The notes: generated by a model not told the origin, from the sequence alone. Counted from the first letter of the stretch, positions 26,687 through 35,432 are shown. The stretch is 64,000 bases of DNA from Pedobacter zeae (GCF_014196715.1 NZ_JACIEF010000002.1:992001-1056000); one strand, 5' to 3'. Program-made: numbers and translations.

Positions 26687-29110
26687 ATGTTTAAACTGAA
26701 TTTAAAAATTGCATTGCGCAACCTGTTTAAAAACAAAATTTATGCGGCCATCAATATTGGCGGTTTGGGCATCGGCTTAACGGCTTTTGTATTAATGCTG
26801 TTATACATTAACCATGAAGAGAGCTACGATACCTGGGATCCGGCGCTTAAAAATGTTTATCAGATCCGGGAGCGACACAATTTTTTTACACCCGATAATA
26901 AGGAACATCTGCAGGAATCGAACGAAAGCCGGGTGGCCAATCTCATCCGCCAGAAGGTGCCACAGGTAATTGCTGTTACAAAAGTGGACCCCGATTGGGA
27001 TTTTAGAACCGGTAATTCTGTTAAAATAGGCAATGCCGATCCTATTACAGTTTACAGGATGAAAGATGCAGATAGCAGTTTCTTTCATGTTTTTAAGTAT
27101 AAGTTTTTGCAAGGCAGCGAAAATAATGCGTTAAAAGCACCAAAATCGGTTGTGTTGAAGCAGAGTCTGGCCAGAAAAATATTTGGCGAAGGGAATATGC
27201 TGGGCAAAGTGATCAAAGTAGTTGCCTGGCAAGGAGATGAAGGTACAGATTTAACCGTAACCGGCGTGATAGAAGATCCTGAAACACCCGAAACTGCGGG
27301 TTTTACTGCCATTATGCGTACAGGGAATAAGGATAAAGATCCTGATAACCCAACTAACAGCAATTATTGCCAGGTTTACGCAAGGGTAAATGAAGAAGCC
27401 GATCCTGAACTTTTAAACCAGACCCTTAAAAAGGTTTATGTCGATTATAAAAAGTCAACAGCGCCACTTAGAAAAATTGACTACAAAAGTTATTTTGCAA
27501 ATGGTAAATACCTCCAGCTGAAAGCAATTCCATTAGCAGAAGTTCATGGCAACCGTCCGTTTGAGATAAGCTGGCTTGAAAAATTAAAGCCGGTAATAGC
27601 CATCTGTGTATTTCTCCTGTTGGTATCGATTATTAATTTTGTGAACCTGGCAACTGCCCAGTCCGTTCAACGTGCTAAAGAAGTTGGGGTTAAAAAGGTA
27701 ATGGGCGCCTATAAACAACAACTGATCGGTCAGTTTTTGTTGGAGTGCGCATTACAGAGTATGGTTGCCCTGTTCCTGTCTGTGATATTGATTGAGGTAT
27801 TATTGCCCTGGTTCAACACCCAGTTTCATGTTGAGCTTAGTTTTTGGCATAACGCAAATCTTTTCAATATACTTTTGCAGCTATTAGGCCTTTTTACGCT
27901 GGTAACGTTATTGGCTGGTTTTTACCCGGCCTGGATATTATCTAACTACAATCCTGCATCGGTACTAAAAGGTAATTACAGCGGCAGTTTAAAAGGTATA
28001 ATTTTACGTAATGTACTCGTGGTTTTTCAGTTTATCATTTCGGTAACCTTTATTATCGCCATTAGTGTAATGCATCTTCAAACCAATTATCTTTATAATA
28101 AGGATTTAGGTTTCGAACGGAGCAACCTTATCAATATACGGTCAGGCTACGATCAAAACCTTGCCGAGAAGATCAAACGCATTCCCGGCGTACAGTATGT
28201 AGCTACTACCACCCAGGTAATGGGAAATGCCTTTAACGTTCCGGAGGAGATAGAATATAATGGTAATAAGATTTCACTCAACACGGTAACCATAAGCATG
28301 GATGCACTTTCAGCCCTGGGTGTAAAACTTTTAAAGGGGCGTGTTTTTTCAAAAGAATATAAGCAGGATACCGTTAATACCGTGGTGCTTAACGAAGCGG
28401 CAGCAAAGCTCATCGATAAAAATCCGGTCGGTAAAAGTTATAAAATCATCGACCAGGATAGAACATTTAATTTTCAGATTATTGGTGTAATTAGAAATTA
28501 TCATAATGAGGGCTTTGATAAAGAAGTACTGCCAACACTTTACAAAGTAACCCATTTGGGTGGTACGTCGTCTACCAATAACCTGATTGTAAGGTTGAAC
28601 AGCGATAAAAGTGCGGCCATTATCGAAAAAATAAAAGCTGAATGGAAACATGCTTATCCCGATTTCCCGATGGAATACACCACTTTAGATAGTGCTTTTG
28701 ATAAAGTGCTCGAAAATAATAGACTTTTTATCAATATGATTATGCTTTTCAGTACCGTTTCTGTTTCACTTTCACTGCTCGGTTTGTTCGCATTATCTAC
28801 TTTTGTAGCCAAACGCCGTACAAAAGAAATTGCCATGAGAAAAATTTTAGGTGCCTCTAATGTTCAGATTGTTAATCTTTTAAATAAAACCTTTTTGGTT
28901 CTGGTAATCATTGCCAACCTGATCAGCTGGCCTGTTGCCTACATTGTGGTGAAAAAATGGCTCAATGGTTTTGCGTACCGTATAGATTTGCCATTATACC
29001 CATTCTTTCTGGCTACTGTGATTTCAATCATCATTGCTGTTTTAACCGTGAGTATCCAGGCCCGGAGGGCCGCTTTGGCAAACCCGGTAAACGCACTTAA
29101 ATATGAATAA
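26687..29110 (+). CDS. FtsX/MacB-type ABC permease 6
   Basis: The 807 residues start at MFKLNLKIALRNL; the frame upstream of 26687 is spacer repeat, so the earlier ATGs are rejected. It has the same two-half plan, is closest to permease 5 (IINFVNLATAQSVQRAKEVG, KKVMGAYK), and ends NPVNALKYE. The second FtsX core reads LSTFVAKRRTKEIAMRKILG. It is the last permease before the second ATPase. Confidence 0.87.
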   Translation: MFKLNLKIALRNLFKNKIYAAINIGGLGIGLTAFVLMLLYINHEESYDTWDPALKNVYQIRERHNFFTPDNKEHLQESNESRVANLIRQKVPQVIAVTKVDPDWDFRTGNSVKIGNADPITVYRMKDADSSFFHVFKYKFLQGSENNALKAPKSVVLKQSLARKIFGEGNMLGKVIKVVAWQGDEGTDLTVTGVIEDPETPETAGFTAIMRTGNKDKDPDNPTNSNYCQVYARVNEEADPELLNQTLKKVYVDYKKSTAPLRKIDYKSYFANGKYLQLKAIPLAEVHGNRPFEISWLEKLKPVIAICVFLLLVSIINFVNLATAQSVQRAKEVGVKKVMGAYKQQLIGQFLLECALQSMVALFLSVILIEVLLPWFNTQFHVELSFWHNANLFNILLQLLGLFTLVTLLAGFYPAWILSNYNPASVLKGNYSGSLKGIILRNVLVVFQFIISVTFIIAISVMHLQTNYLYNKDLGFERSNLINIRSGYDQNLAEKIKRIPGVQYVATTTQVMGNAFNVPEEIEYNGNKISLNTVTISMDALSALGVKLLKGRVFSKEYKQDTVNTVVLNEAAAKLIDKNPVGKSYKIIDQDRTFNFQIIGVIRNYHNEGFDKEVLPTLYKVTHLGGTSSTNNLIVRLNSDKSAAIIEKIKAEWKHAYPDFPMEYTTLDSAFDKVLENNRLFINMIMLFSTVSVSLSLLGLFALSTFVAKRRTKEIAMRKILGASNVQIVNLLNKTFLVLVIIANLISWPVAYIVVKKWLNGFAYRIDLPLYPFFLATVISIIIAVLTVSIQARRAALANPVNALKYE

Positions 29111-29186
29111 ACTTGCGGATGGCGCCTGGCGTTAAGCGATTAAATCTTCGCTAAGCGCCAAACGCTTTTCGCCCAACGCTAAAAAT
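29111..29186. repeat. GGCGTTAAGCGA hairpin before the second ATPase
   Basis: TGGCGTTAAGCGA pairs with TCGCTAAGCGCCA (two mismatches, G-U possible) around a short AT loop. Further GCCAAACGC and CCAACGC words follow up to the ATG at 29187. Confidence 0.8.
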
Positions 29187-29867
29187 ATGATACAACTCAA
29201 TAACATCGAAAAGTATTACGCCAATAAGGGTGTTAAAAATTATGTGTTACGCTTGGTAACCACTACAATAAACCAGGGCGAGTTTGTTTCCATTATGGGA
29301 CCATCAGGTGCCGGAAAATCGACCCTGCTCAATATCATCGGGATGCTGGAAGAACCAACCTACGGTTCTTATGAATTTCTGGGCGAAGATGTAACCGCTT
29401 TAAATGAACGCAAACGTATCGAACTTTACCGCAATCACATTGGCTTTGTTTTTCAGGCTTATCATTTGATCGACGAGATGACGGTTTATGAAAACATTGA
29501 AGCCCCTTTACTCTACAAAAAAGTAGGGGGTGCGGAAAGGGCGAGCAGGATTGCCGATCTGTTAGACCGTTTTAACATGGTGGCCAAAAAAGATCTCTTC
29601 CCAAACCAGCTTTCCGGCGGACAACAGCAATTGGTTGGTATTGCAAGGGCGCTGGCTGCACAACCTTCCATTATCCTGGCCGACGAACCAACCGGGAACC
29701 TGCAATCGGCACAGGCTGAAGAAATTATGGAATTATTTAAAAAACTGAATCAGGAAGATGGTATTACCATTATCCAGGTTACCCATTCTGAAAAAAATGC
29801 ACAGTATGGCAACAGGATCCTGCACATTGCCGATGGCGTGGTAAAAGAAGATGTGCTGGTGGGTTAA
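29187..29867 (+). CDS. Second, divergent ABC ATPase of the permease operon
   Basis: The 226 residues contain Walker [10 protein letters not shown] (38-46), FVFQAYHL, and Walker [12 protein letters not shown]. Two usually conserved sites differ from the first ATPase: the signature helix reads [15 protein letters not shown] (Leu for the usual Arg), and the D-loop reads NLQS instead of NLDS. The H-loop (VTHSEKN) is intact. The catalytic residues remain, so it is probably active but with altered dimer coupling. It closes the operon; the next gene is on the other strand. Confidence 0.88.
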   Translation: MIQLNNIEKYYANKGVKNYVLRLVTTTINQGEFVSIMGPSGAGKSTLLNIIGMLEEPTYGSYEFLGEDVTALNERKRIELYRNHIGFVFQAYHLIDEMTVYENIEAPLLYKKVGGAERASRIADLLDRFNMVAKKDLFPNQLSGGQQQLVGIARALAAQPSIILADEPTGNLQSAQAEEIMELFKKLNQEDGITIIQVTHSEKNAQYGNRILHIADGVVKEDVLVG

Positions 29868-29933
29868 ATCGGTATAAAATTGGCTTACCAGGGAAATAAG
29901 TGCTGCAGTTATTTCCCTGGTAAGCCGCATCAA

Positions 29934-30932
29934 TCAATTTTTGATATGTTTAAATACCCGCAAGGGGAATTTAAGGTCAGGAAAATGCAACTGCTTTATT
30001 TTACCGGAAGCTCTTGTTGTGAATAACTGTAAGCTGTTCAAAACTGCATCGAGCTCTTTGTTCAAAAATGCAGTGATATTTAAGATAATCATGATCGAGG
30101 CAAACAGATAAAGCCCCATAAAAATACCAATACAAAGATGCATGGTTATAATAGCCAGTACCCAATATTTTCTAAAAAACCTGGTAAAGGCCATAAAAGG
30201 ATAAAGGATTTCGTGCACTACGGTAGCCCAGCCCATCAGCATAAATACTATTGGGTACTTTGCCATAAATGAAAAATCAAAATTGTTAAATGGCGGGCGT
30301 GTTAAAGCTTTCCACATGCTTTCGCCATTCCACCAGTTTATACCGATGGCTTTATGAAAGCCGCCGAAAAAATAAATAAAACACATCTGGATCTGGATAA
30401 AACGTATACAGAATCTCTTGAACTCCGGAGAGGCGGTTTTACGTTTGAGCAGAAATTCGTCCAAAGAAAAATCGGTAACCGGCATAAAAGTGCAGAAGAA
30501 CAGGGAAATGGTGGTGAAATAATCCATTCCGTATAAAAAGAAGGTGTTGGATTGTATGATACAGAGGTGAATAAATAAAGTGATAATGGCAGAAAACCGG
30601 GTAAAGAGACCAAACAGCAGCATGATAATAAAGATCAGGTGGATCAATAAAATGAAATGAAGCATTTGGGCGTCAGAACTAAACAAACCACCAAAAATAT
30701 CACTGAACCAGCTTAGCCGCGGAATAAATTTCAACCGGATAAAAGTTTCGGTAACCTCGCGGTTCGAAAAACCCGATAACCCGAAAAACTTATGCATTTC
30801 AGCATAAATACTCAATACAAAAACAAGGCAATGTATGCTTACAGCTATCCTGAAGAAAGCAAAAACATTGGTTTTCAAAGGTTTAAATAAGAAATGATCT
30901 GAAATCTTATTTATTTTGGATATGATATTCAT
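29934..30932 (-). CDS. Multi-pass membrane protein, HTTM (vitamin-K-carboxylase-like) family
   Basis: About 332 residues with repeated hydrophobic helices. The pattern (a short cytosolic lead-in, FFRIAVSIHCLVFVLS, a periplasmic loop, ILLIHLIFIIMLLFGLFTR, and an IRFIQIQMCFIYFFGGFHK region with tryptophans following) resembles HTTM proteins, distant relatives of gamma-glutamyl carboxylase. No carboxylase activity should be assumed. I place the start at 30932 (MNIISKI); an in-frame ATG at 30956 is also possible. It overlaps the 3' end of the upstream gene by 26 nt, implying translational coupling. Confidence 0.72.
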   Translation of the reverse strand: MNIISKINKISDHFLFKPLKTNVFAFFRIAVSIHCLVFVLSIYAEMHKFFGLSGFSNREVTETFIRLKFIPRLSWFSDIFGGLFSSDAQMLHFILLIHLIFIIMLLFGLFTRFSAIITLFIHLCIIQSNTFFLYGMDYFTTISLFFCTFMPVTDFSLDEFLLKRKTASPEFKRFCIRFIQIQMCFIYFFGGFHKAIGINWWNGESMWKALTRPPFNNFDFSFMAKYPIVFMLMGWATVVHEILYPFMAFTRFFRKYWVLAIITMHLCIGIFMGLYLFASIMIILNITAFLNKELDAVLNSLQLFTTRASGKIKQLHFPDLKFPLRVFKHIKN

Positions 30933-31497
30933 AAGCGTACATAAATTGATAAACATTATTTTTTGATTGGGTGTAATGGCTTAAGGAAGGGGTGATTACG
31001 AGGCCAAAAATAGCTTTGGCAGAAACTACATCTTCCAGGCCCTTCATCTGTTCCTGCATCATAAACCTGATGAGTGAGTTTCTCAGGATTTCCATATCGG
31101 TTTTGCCAATGGTTTCGTAATAATTACAAAGCCTGAGCCCAAGTTCATGGCTCTTTATTTGCGGTATCATGATTATTTTCTGCTTGTTCCTGAGCGTGTA
31201 TTCGAAAACAAGTTTATAGCTTGTGGGCACATTTGGAGCAAAAAAACCGTAGCCTGTTTCTGTGCCGGTATAGGCCAGGTAGTAATTGAGGTAATCGTTA
31301 AATTGGTAATCCGTTTTTCCCAGTATCAAATCCAGTTTCTTTTTGATTGGCCGATAGGTAGATTGATCCATTTCAACCAGTAAAATACCCTTGTTGTTCA
31401 CAATGCAATCGAGCGTGGTGTCTATATTGATAAAAGAAAGGAGCAGGTAATGTATCAGCATCCCGGCGCCCAGAATAATTTTTACAGGAGTTTTCAT
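30907..31497 (-). CDS. Hypothetical protein with N-terminal membrane anchor, partner of the HTTM gene
   Basis: The 196 residues have one N-terminal hydrophobic segment (about 5-24) and then a soluble domain with many Tyr, Lys and Ile residues. I do not recognise the family. The overlap with the HTTM-like gene suggests the two products act together, probably at the membrane, with the soluble domain outside the cytoplasm. Confidence 0.7.
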   Translation of the reverse strand: MKTPVKIILGAGMLIHYLLLSFINIDTTLDCIVNNKGILLVEMDQSTYRPIKKKLDLILGKTDYQFNDYLNYYLAYTGTETGYGFFAPNVPTSYKLVFEYTLRNKQKIIMIPQIKSHELGLRLCNYYETIGKTDMEILRNSLIRFMMQEQMKGLEDVVSAKAIFGLVITPSLSHYTQSKNNVYQFMYAYEYHIQNK

Positions 31498-31583
31498 AAC
31501 GGTTTTTTTGATTAAAAGCTGAAAATTGAATAAGTTTCTGGCTTATCATTATCTAGAATCAAATAAGCCAGAAACTGAATAAC

Positions 31584-32042
31584 TTATTGGTACTTTGAAA
31601 GTACGGTGGTTAATTGTGCAATTAACCTTTGCTGAAGTACATTACTGCCTTGGTTCACTTTGGTGGCATTAGAACCGTTTTGTGCTGAAGTACCGTTACT
31701 TCCACTACAAACCGTGATTTGTAAAGTACAATCAGCCGCTACCATACTGGCTTTACCGGCTCTGCCTGAAATAACTCCGGCGGTTAATTTGCCCGATGTT
31801 TGGATGTTGGTTAACTTACCGGTAGAGGCAAGAACCCTTCCACGGGAGCCATAACTTTTTACATTGTACAATGAGGAATCGTACTGTTTTAAAATGTTGT
31901 TCATGGCTGTTTTATCTTCAGCAGAGATTTTTGTGCCCGGAGCAATAGAAATTCCGTTTTTTTCGATGGTTACCTGGGCTTTTGAAAGCTGTGCACAAAA
32001 GATGAATGCGAATAGTGCGATAATTTTTAAAGAAGTTTTCAT
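31584..32042 (-). CDS. Small secreted protein of an unnamed paralogous pair (member A)
   Basis: The 152 residues start with a signal peptide (MKTSLKIIALFAFIFCAQ, cleavage likely after LSKA, before QV). The mature N-terminus contains GISIAPGTKISAEDK and NNILKQYDSSLYNVKSY, and the end is QRLIAQLTTVLSKYQ; both ends are shared with the neighbouring gene at 32237-32677. The middle is Gly/Ser/Asn-rich and has a Cys pair absent from the paralog. I do not recognise the family. Its promoter region is shared in pattern with member B. Confidence 0.78.
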   Translation of the reverse strand: MKTSLKIIALFAFIFCAQLSKAQVTIEKNGISIAPGTKISAEDKTAMNNILKQYDSSLYNVKSYGSRGRVLASTGKLTNIQTSGKLTAGVISGRAGKASMVAADCTLQITVCSGSNGTSAQNGSNATKVNQGSNVLQQRLIAQLTTVLSKYQ

Positions 32043-32236
32043 TTTAATTAAGTTTTAGGTGAAAAATTAAATTGTTTATTGGATTGTTCTAGAATCTGAA
32101 ACCAAAGTTAGGTTGGTAAATGCTCCGGTTTTTAGTGTATTATTACGCAATTAAATGCGTGGAACTACTTTTCTTAACCGTATTTATACCTGTTGTGTCT
32201 GGTACAGATGCTGCTTACCATAGCGCTTAACTGCCG
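32043..32236 (-). promoter_or_regulatory. Regulatory region of secreted protein A
   Basis: On the minus strand it has a -7 box TAACTTTG (32103-32110) but no TTTG at -33. In that place is AGTGTATTATTAC (32134-32146, plus-strand reading), and 70 nt from the -7 box is GTATTTATACCTGTTGT (32180-32196). The same blocks at the same spacings occur upstream of member B. Confidence 0.65.
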
Positions 32237-32677
32237 TTATTGGTATTTGGAAAGCACTACTTTTAATTGAGAAATTAAGCGTTGTCTGGTTTTTTCTGTA
32301 GCCGGCATCGAATTGAATACCTTAATATCCCTCGTAGGATCGGTAGCGTTGTCGAGTATAGCCTGTACCGTCATATCGGCGGCAACCATGTTAGCCTTTC
32401 CATTAATCAGGTCGGATGATATTTTATCCGTAATTTGGATCCTGGCCAGGTTACCCTTTTTACTCGTCATTTTTCCACTCGCATCATAGCTTCTGATCTG
32501 GTAAAGTGATGCATCGTACTGCTTTAAAATGTTGTTTACGGCCTCCTTATCCTGGGCGGATATTTTTGTGCCGGGGGCAATGGAGATCCCGTTTTCTTTA
32601 ATGCTAACCTGTGCCTTCACCGTATGGGTGCCAACAATAAGGCCACACCATAGGCTGAACTGAATTAATTTTTTCAT
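32237..32677 (-). CDS. Small secreted protein of an unnamed paralogous pair (member B)
   Basis: The 146 residues have a signal peptide ending near HTVKA, before QV. It shares with member A the blocks GISIAPGTKISAQDK, NNILKQYDASLYQIRSY and QRLISQLKVVLSKYQ. The middle part is charged and lacks the Gly/Ser-rich segment and cysteines of member A. The gene is divergent from the small-protein/two-component module starting at 32878. Function unknown; an envelope or extracellular role follows from the signal peptide only. Confidence 0.78.
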   Translation of the reverse strand: MKKLIQFSLWCGLIVGTHTVKAQVSIKENGISIAPGTKISAQDKEAVNNILKQYDASLYQIRSYDASGKMTSKKGNLARIQITDKISSDLINGKANMVAADMTVQAILDNATDPTRDIKVFNSMPATEKTRQRLISQLKVVLSKYQ

Positions 32678-32877
32678 TTTGTTAAGAATTAATTGGTGAA
32701 TAAATTTTCTAGAATTGAAATCAAAATTATAATCGCCATGCAGCTATTATTCAGTGTGTTATTACTTAAAATGCGGGGTGTAATTACCCATAATAAACAG
32801 TATTTATACCTATTGTCTCCACTTGTACGGCCTGCTAACTTAGTGGGTAAATCTGAACCTTAAATCAAAACTGAAAA
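32678..32877. promoter_or_regulatory. Divergent regulatory region of secreted protein B and the kinase module
   Basis: For the minus-strand gene: -7 box TAATTTTG (32722-32729), AGTGTGTTATTAC (32753-32765) at the same 24-bp distance as in gene A, and GTATTTATACCTATTGT (32800-32816). For the plus-strand gene at 32878, a weak TAACTTAG lies at 32836-32843. The shared blocks suggest one activator controls both secreted genes, and possibly the divergent module. Confidence 0.62.
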
Positions 32878-33339
32878 ATGGAAAAAAAGCGTTACGCAAA
32901 AGAATTTGTGGCCGAAGACCTCAGGACCCGGACACATTTTATCCCACTCGAAACGGCAAACAGGTATATCGAAAGCTTCCATAAAAACCGCAGTTCACTT
33001 ATTCCAAAAGAGTTGCAGGAAGAAGACAGGCGTGTAGCCATTTTGCCGCTTTCCGAAACTTTTAACATCAAAAGCGTTTCAAAGTTGCTGAGCAGGAGAG
33101 GTTGCGAGGGACTAAGGGTACACTTTGGACTGAACGATCATTCGCAGGTTGTACTGGTGCTAAGGGCCGTTGACGGTTTGGGGAACGATATCATTGGCCC
33201 GGTTTCCAGACCCGGCAAAAAGATGCCCAAATTAATGGCATTATCTGCCAATACCAGCCAAGACAATGATGATAACCTGGATACCTATAGCTTAGACGAT
33301 TCTCAGCGTGTACCACCATGGCCAGCCGAATATATATAA
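32878..33339 (+). CDS. Conserved hypothetical cytosolic protein of the two-component module
   Basis: The 153 residues have no signal peptide or membrane helix and include charged stretches near the start (EKKRYAKEF). An ordered core (HFIPLETANRYIESFHKN; ILPLSETFNIKSVSKLLSRRGCEGLRVHFGLND) is followed by an acidic, probably flexible tail ending in PPWPAEYI. I do not recognise the family. It lies 10 bp before a membrane protein gene and heads an apparent four-gene operon with a histidine kinase and response regulator. Confidence 0.7.
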   Translation: MEKKRYAKEFVAEDLRTRTHFIPLETANRYIESFHKNRSSLIPKELQEEDRRVAILPLSETFNIKSVSKLLSRRGCEGLRVHFGLNDHSQVVLVLRAVDGLGNDIIGPVSRPGKKMPKLMALSANTSQDNDDNLDTYSLDDSQRVPPWPAEYI

Positions 33340-33349
33340 TCAAGATTAG

Positions 33350-34000
33350 ATGCAGCAAGTCCAGAACTTTATATTATCCCAGTCTATTTTACTGGCCTGT
33401 GTAATAGGCCTGTTCAGGTGGAGCAGTATTGGCAGTACCTTCAGGCCTTTCCTGCTTTATTGTTTTTTAGATTGCTTTACCGAAATTACCGTATATGTTT
33501 TGATTGTGAAGCACATTAATCCCTGCTTTATAATCAATATTTACCTGCTTTTATCTTCATTGTTACTGCTGTGGCAATTTAGCAACTGGCATATTTTTAG
33601 CAAAAAATTAAGCGTATTACAGGTTTTAGCCTTCATCATTATGGTCACCTGGGGAGTAGACTATTTTATCCTCCATCAACTGTCAGATAACAGTGGCTTC
33701 TTCCGTATTGTGTACTCGTTTATACTGGTCATGCTATCTATCACCAGCTTAAATAAGCTGATCACGCTGGTTGACGGGAATATCCTAAAAGATTCGAGAT
33801 TTTTGATCTGCGTAGCCCTGATTGTATTTTTTACCTTTAATATTTTTATCGAAATCATTTATTTTAATTCGAGTTCTAGTATTATCTTTAAGGAAAATGT
33901 GTTTGATATTAAGCGGATTATCAATGTTTTTGCCAACCTGGTTTTTGCACTAGCCGTGTTATGGATACCGAAGAAAAAGAATTTTATAATGCCGTATTAA
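33350..34000 (+). CDS. Six- to seven-helix membrane protein, possible sensor partner of the kinase
   Basis: The 216 residues are nearly all membrane helices (about 6-22, 32-50, 56-74, 84-104, 115-135, 148-168, 190-206) with short loops and no known domain. Its 3' end overlaps the kinase start by 40 nt, so the two are translated together. The kinase itself has only one helix and no sensor domain, so this protein is a good candidate for the missing input module. This is inference. Confidence 0.7.
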   Translation: MQQVQNFILSQSILLACVIGLFRWSSIGSTFRPFLLYCFLDCFTEITVYVLIVKHINPCFIINIYLLLSSLLLLWQFSNWHIFSKKLSVLQVLAFIIMVTWGVDYFILHQLSDNSGFFRIVYSFILVMLSITSLNKLITLVDGNILKDSRFLICVALIVFFTFNIFIEIIYFNSSSSIIFKENVFDIKRIINVFANLVFALAVLWIPKKKNFIMPY

Positions 34001-34725
34001 TTGCTGCTGCAATTATTGGGTTCATTATGCTTTATTTTATTGTATCCATGATTATGCAGCACCGGAAAAGCAGGCGGTTATCAAAAGACCGAATCTTGGC
34101 AGAAATCAAAACACTGGAAAACGAGAGACGGAGGATTGCTTCTGATCTGCACGACGAAATTGGGCCATTACTTTCGACCGTAAAATTCCAGATCGCCCAC
34201 CTGGATGGGGGTACCGACGAAATGCAGCACCTGATCCGCTCATCAGGAAAGCACATCGATACCATTATTCAGCGGATGCGCGAAATCTCGACGGATTTAA
34301 TGCCTTACATGCTTGAAAGAAAAGGATTGGTATGGGCCATTCAGGATTTTATTAACCGCATACAACAGAACGGAGCGCTTAAAATTGTATTTAAACATCA
34401 CCTGAATAAACGTTTAACAGCCGATATAGAACTTAATGTATACCGCATTGTACAGGAAATTCTGCATAACACCATTAAGCATGCAAAAGCAAATCTATTA
34501 ACGATTGTTTTGGAAGAAAATGATGGCGTACTGCGGTTACAGACAACCGATAACGGCATTGGCTTTGATTTTCAGGAAGTTGTAAGGCAGAATTCCGGAC
34601 TGGGACTGCTTAATCTGCAAAGTCGTATAGAAGTAATGAAAGGCACGGTAAGAATGCCATTGTTAAATAACGGTAAAGGAGTAACCTACACTTTTGAAAT
34701 TCCGGTTAAAGGAGATAAAAAATGA
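33961..34725 (+). CDS. Membrane histidine kinase, NarX/LiaS type (HisKA_3)
   Basis: The 254 residues have one N-terminal membrane helix (about 9-30), then a HisKA_3 domain with the phosphoacceptor in RRRIASDLHDEIGPLLS (His near residue 60) and an ATPase domain with NTIKHAKA, TTDNGIGFDF and SGLGLLNLQSRI. It lacks any extracytoplasmic sensor domain. The stop codon overlaps the start of the response regulator gene (ATGA), fixing it as the cognate pair. Confidence 0.88.
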   Translation: MDTEEKEFYNAVLIAAAIIGFIMLYFIVSMIMQHRKSRRLSKDRILAEIKTLENERRRIASDLHDEIGPLLSTVKFQIAHLDGGTDEMQHLIRSSGKHIDTIIQRMREISTDLMPYMLERKGLVWAIQDFINRIQQNGALKIVFKHHLNKRLTADIELNVYRIVQEILHNTIKHAKANLLTIVLEENDGVLRLQTTDNGIGFDFQEVVRQNSGLGLLNLQSRIEVMKGTVRMPLLNNGKGVTYTFEIPVKGDKK

Positions 34726-35399
34726 TGAACGAAGAAAAAATCAGAATTATTATTGCCGATGATCATGTGGTTTTCAGGGAAGGGCTGGCCATGGTGCTGG
34801 GCAATAAAGACAACATACAACTGGTAGGTGCTGCCGGTAATGGTGAGCAATTGGTAAAACTGGCCACAAATTTAAAACCACATGTAGTGATAACCGATAT
34901 CAAAATGCCGGTTATGGATGGCATTGAGGCAACCAAACAAATGGTTAAACTTCATCCTGATCTGGGTATTATTGCACTTTCTATGTTCGACGAGGAAGAT
35001 CTGATTGTAGAAATGTTGGAAGCAGGGGCAAGGGGTTACTTGCTTAAAAATGCCGATAAAAACGATATTTACGATGCCATTACTGCAGTAGCAATAGGTA
35101 ATAATTTTTATTGCAAAACTACCTCTGCCAAATTGGCTACCGTAATTGCCAAAAGCAGGGCCAAGAAGGAGACTAAGCCAATCGATTCTAGTTTTTCTGA
35201 ACGTGAGATCGAAATCATTAAGCTGATCTGCAAAGAATTTACCAACAAAAAAATTGCCGACCAGCTTTACCTTAGCGTGCGGACCGTAGAAGGTTACCGG
35301 GCTAAATTATTAGAAAAAATGCAGGTTAAAAATTCTATTGGGCTGGCCATTCATGCTTTTCAGCTTGGAATAATCAGTGGTATAGAAAATAATGGATGA
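34722..35399 (+). CDS. LuxR/NarL-type response regulator
   Basis: The 225 residues comprise a receiver domain (ADDH near residues 12-15, phosphoacceptor Asp59 in VVITDIKMPVMDG) and a C-terminal LuxR helix-turn-helix (SEREIEIIKLICKEFTNKK, then SVRTVEGYRAKLLEKM). The ATG at 34722 overlaps the kinase stop; a second ATG follows at once at 34725. A plausible target is the shared promoter pattern upstream of the two secreted paralogs 2-3 kb away, but no direct evidence exists. Confidence 0.9.
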   Translation: MMNEEKIRIIIADDHVVFREGLAMVLGNKDNIQLVGAAGNGEQLVKLATNLKPHVVITDIKMPVMDGIEATKQMVKLHPDLGIIALSMFDEEDLIVEMLEAGARGYLLKNADKNDIYDAITAVAIGNNFYCKTTSAKLATVIAKSRAKKETKPIDSSFSEREIEIIKLICKEFTNKKIADQLYLSVRTVEGYRAKLLEKMQVKNSIGLAIHAFQLGIISGIENNG

Positions 35400-35432
35400 A
35401 AAAACTTTTGACGGCATGTTTTTCCTAAATTT

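Noticed and set aside
9022..29867. Mobile genetic element or phage island
   Set aside because: No integrase, transposase, tRNA-adjacent attachment site or base-composition break is visible; tandem duplication explains the locus.
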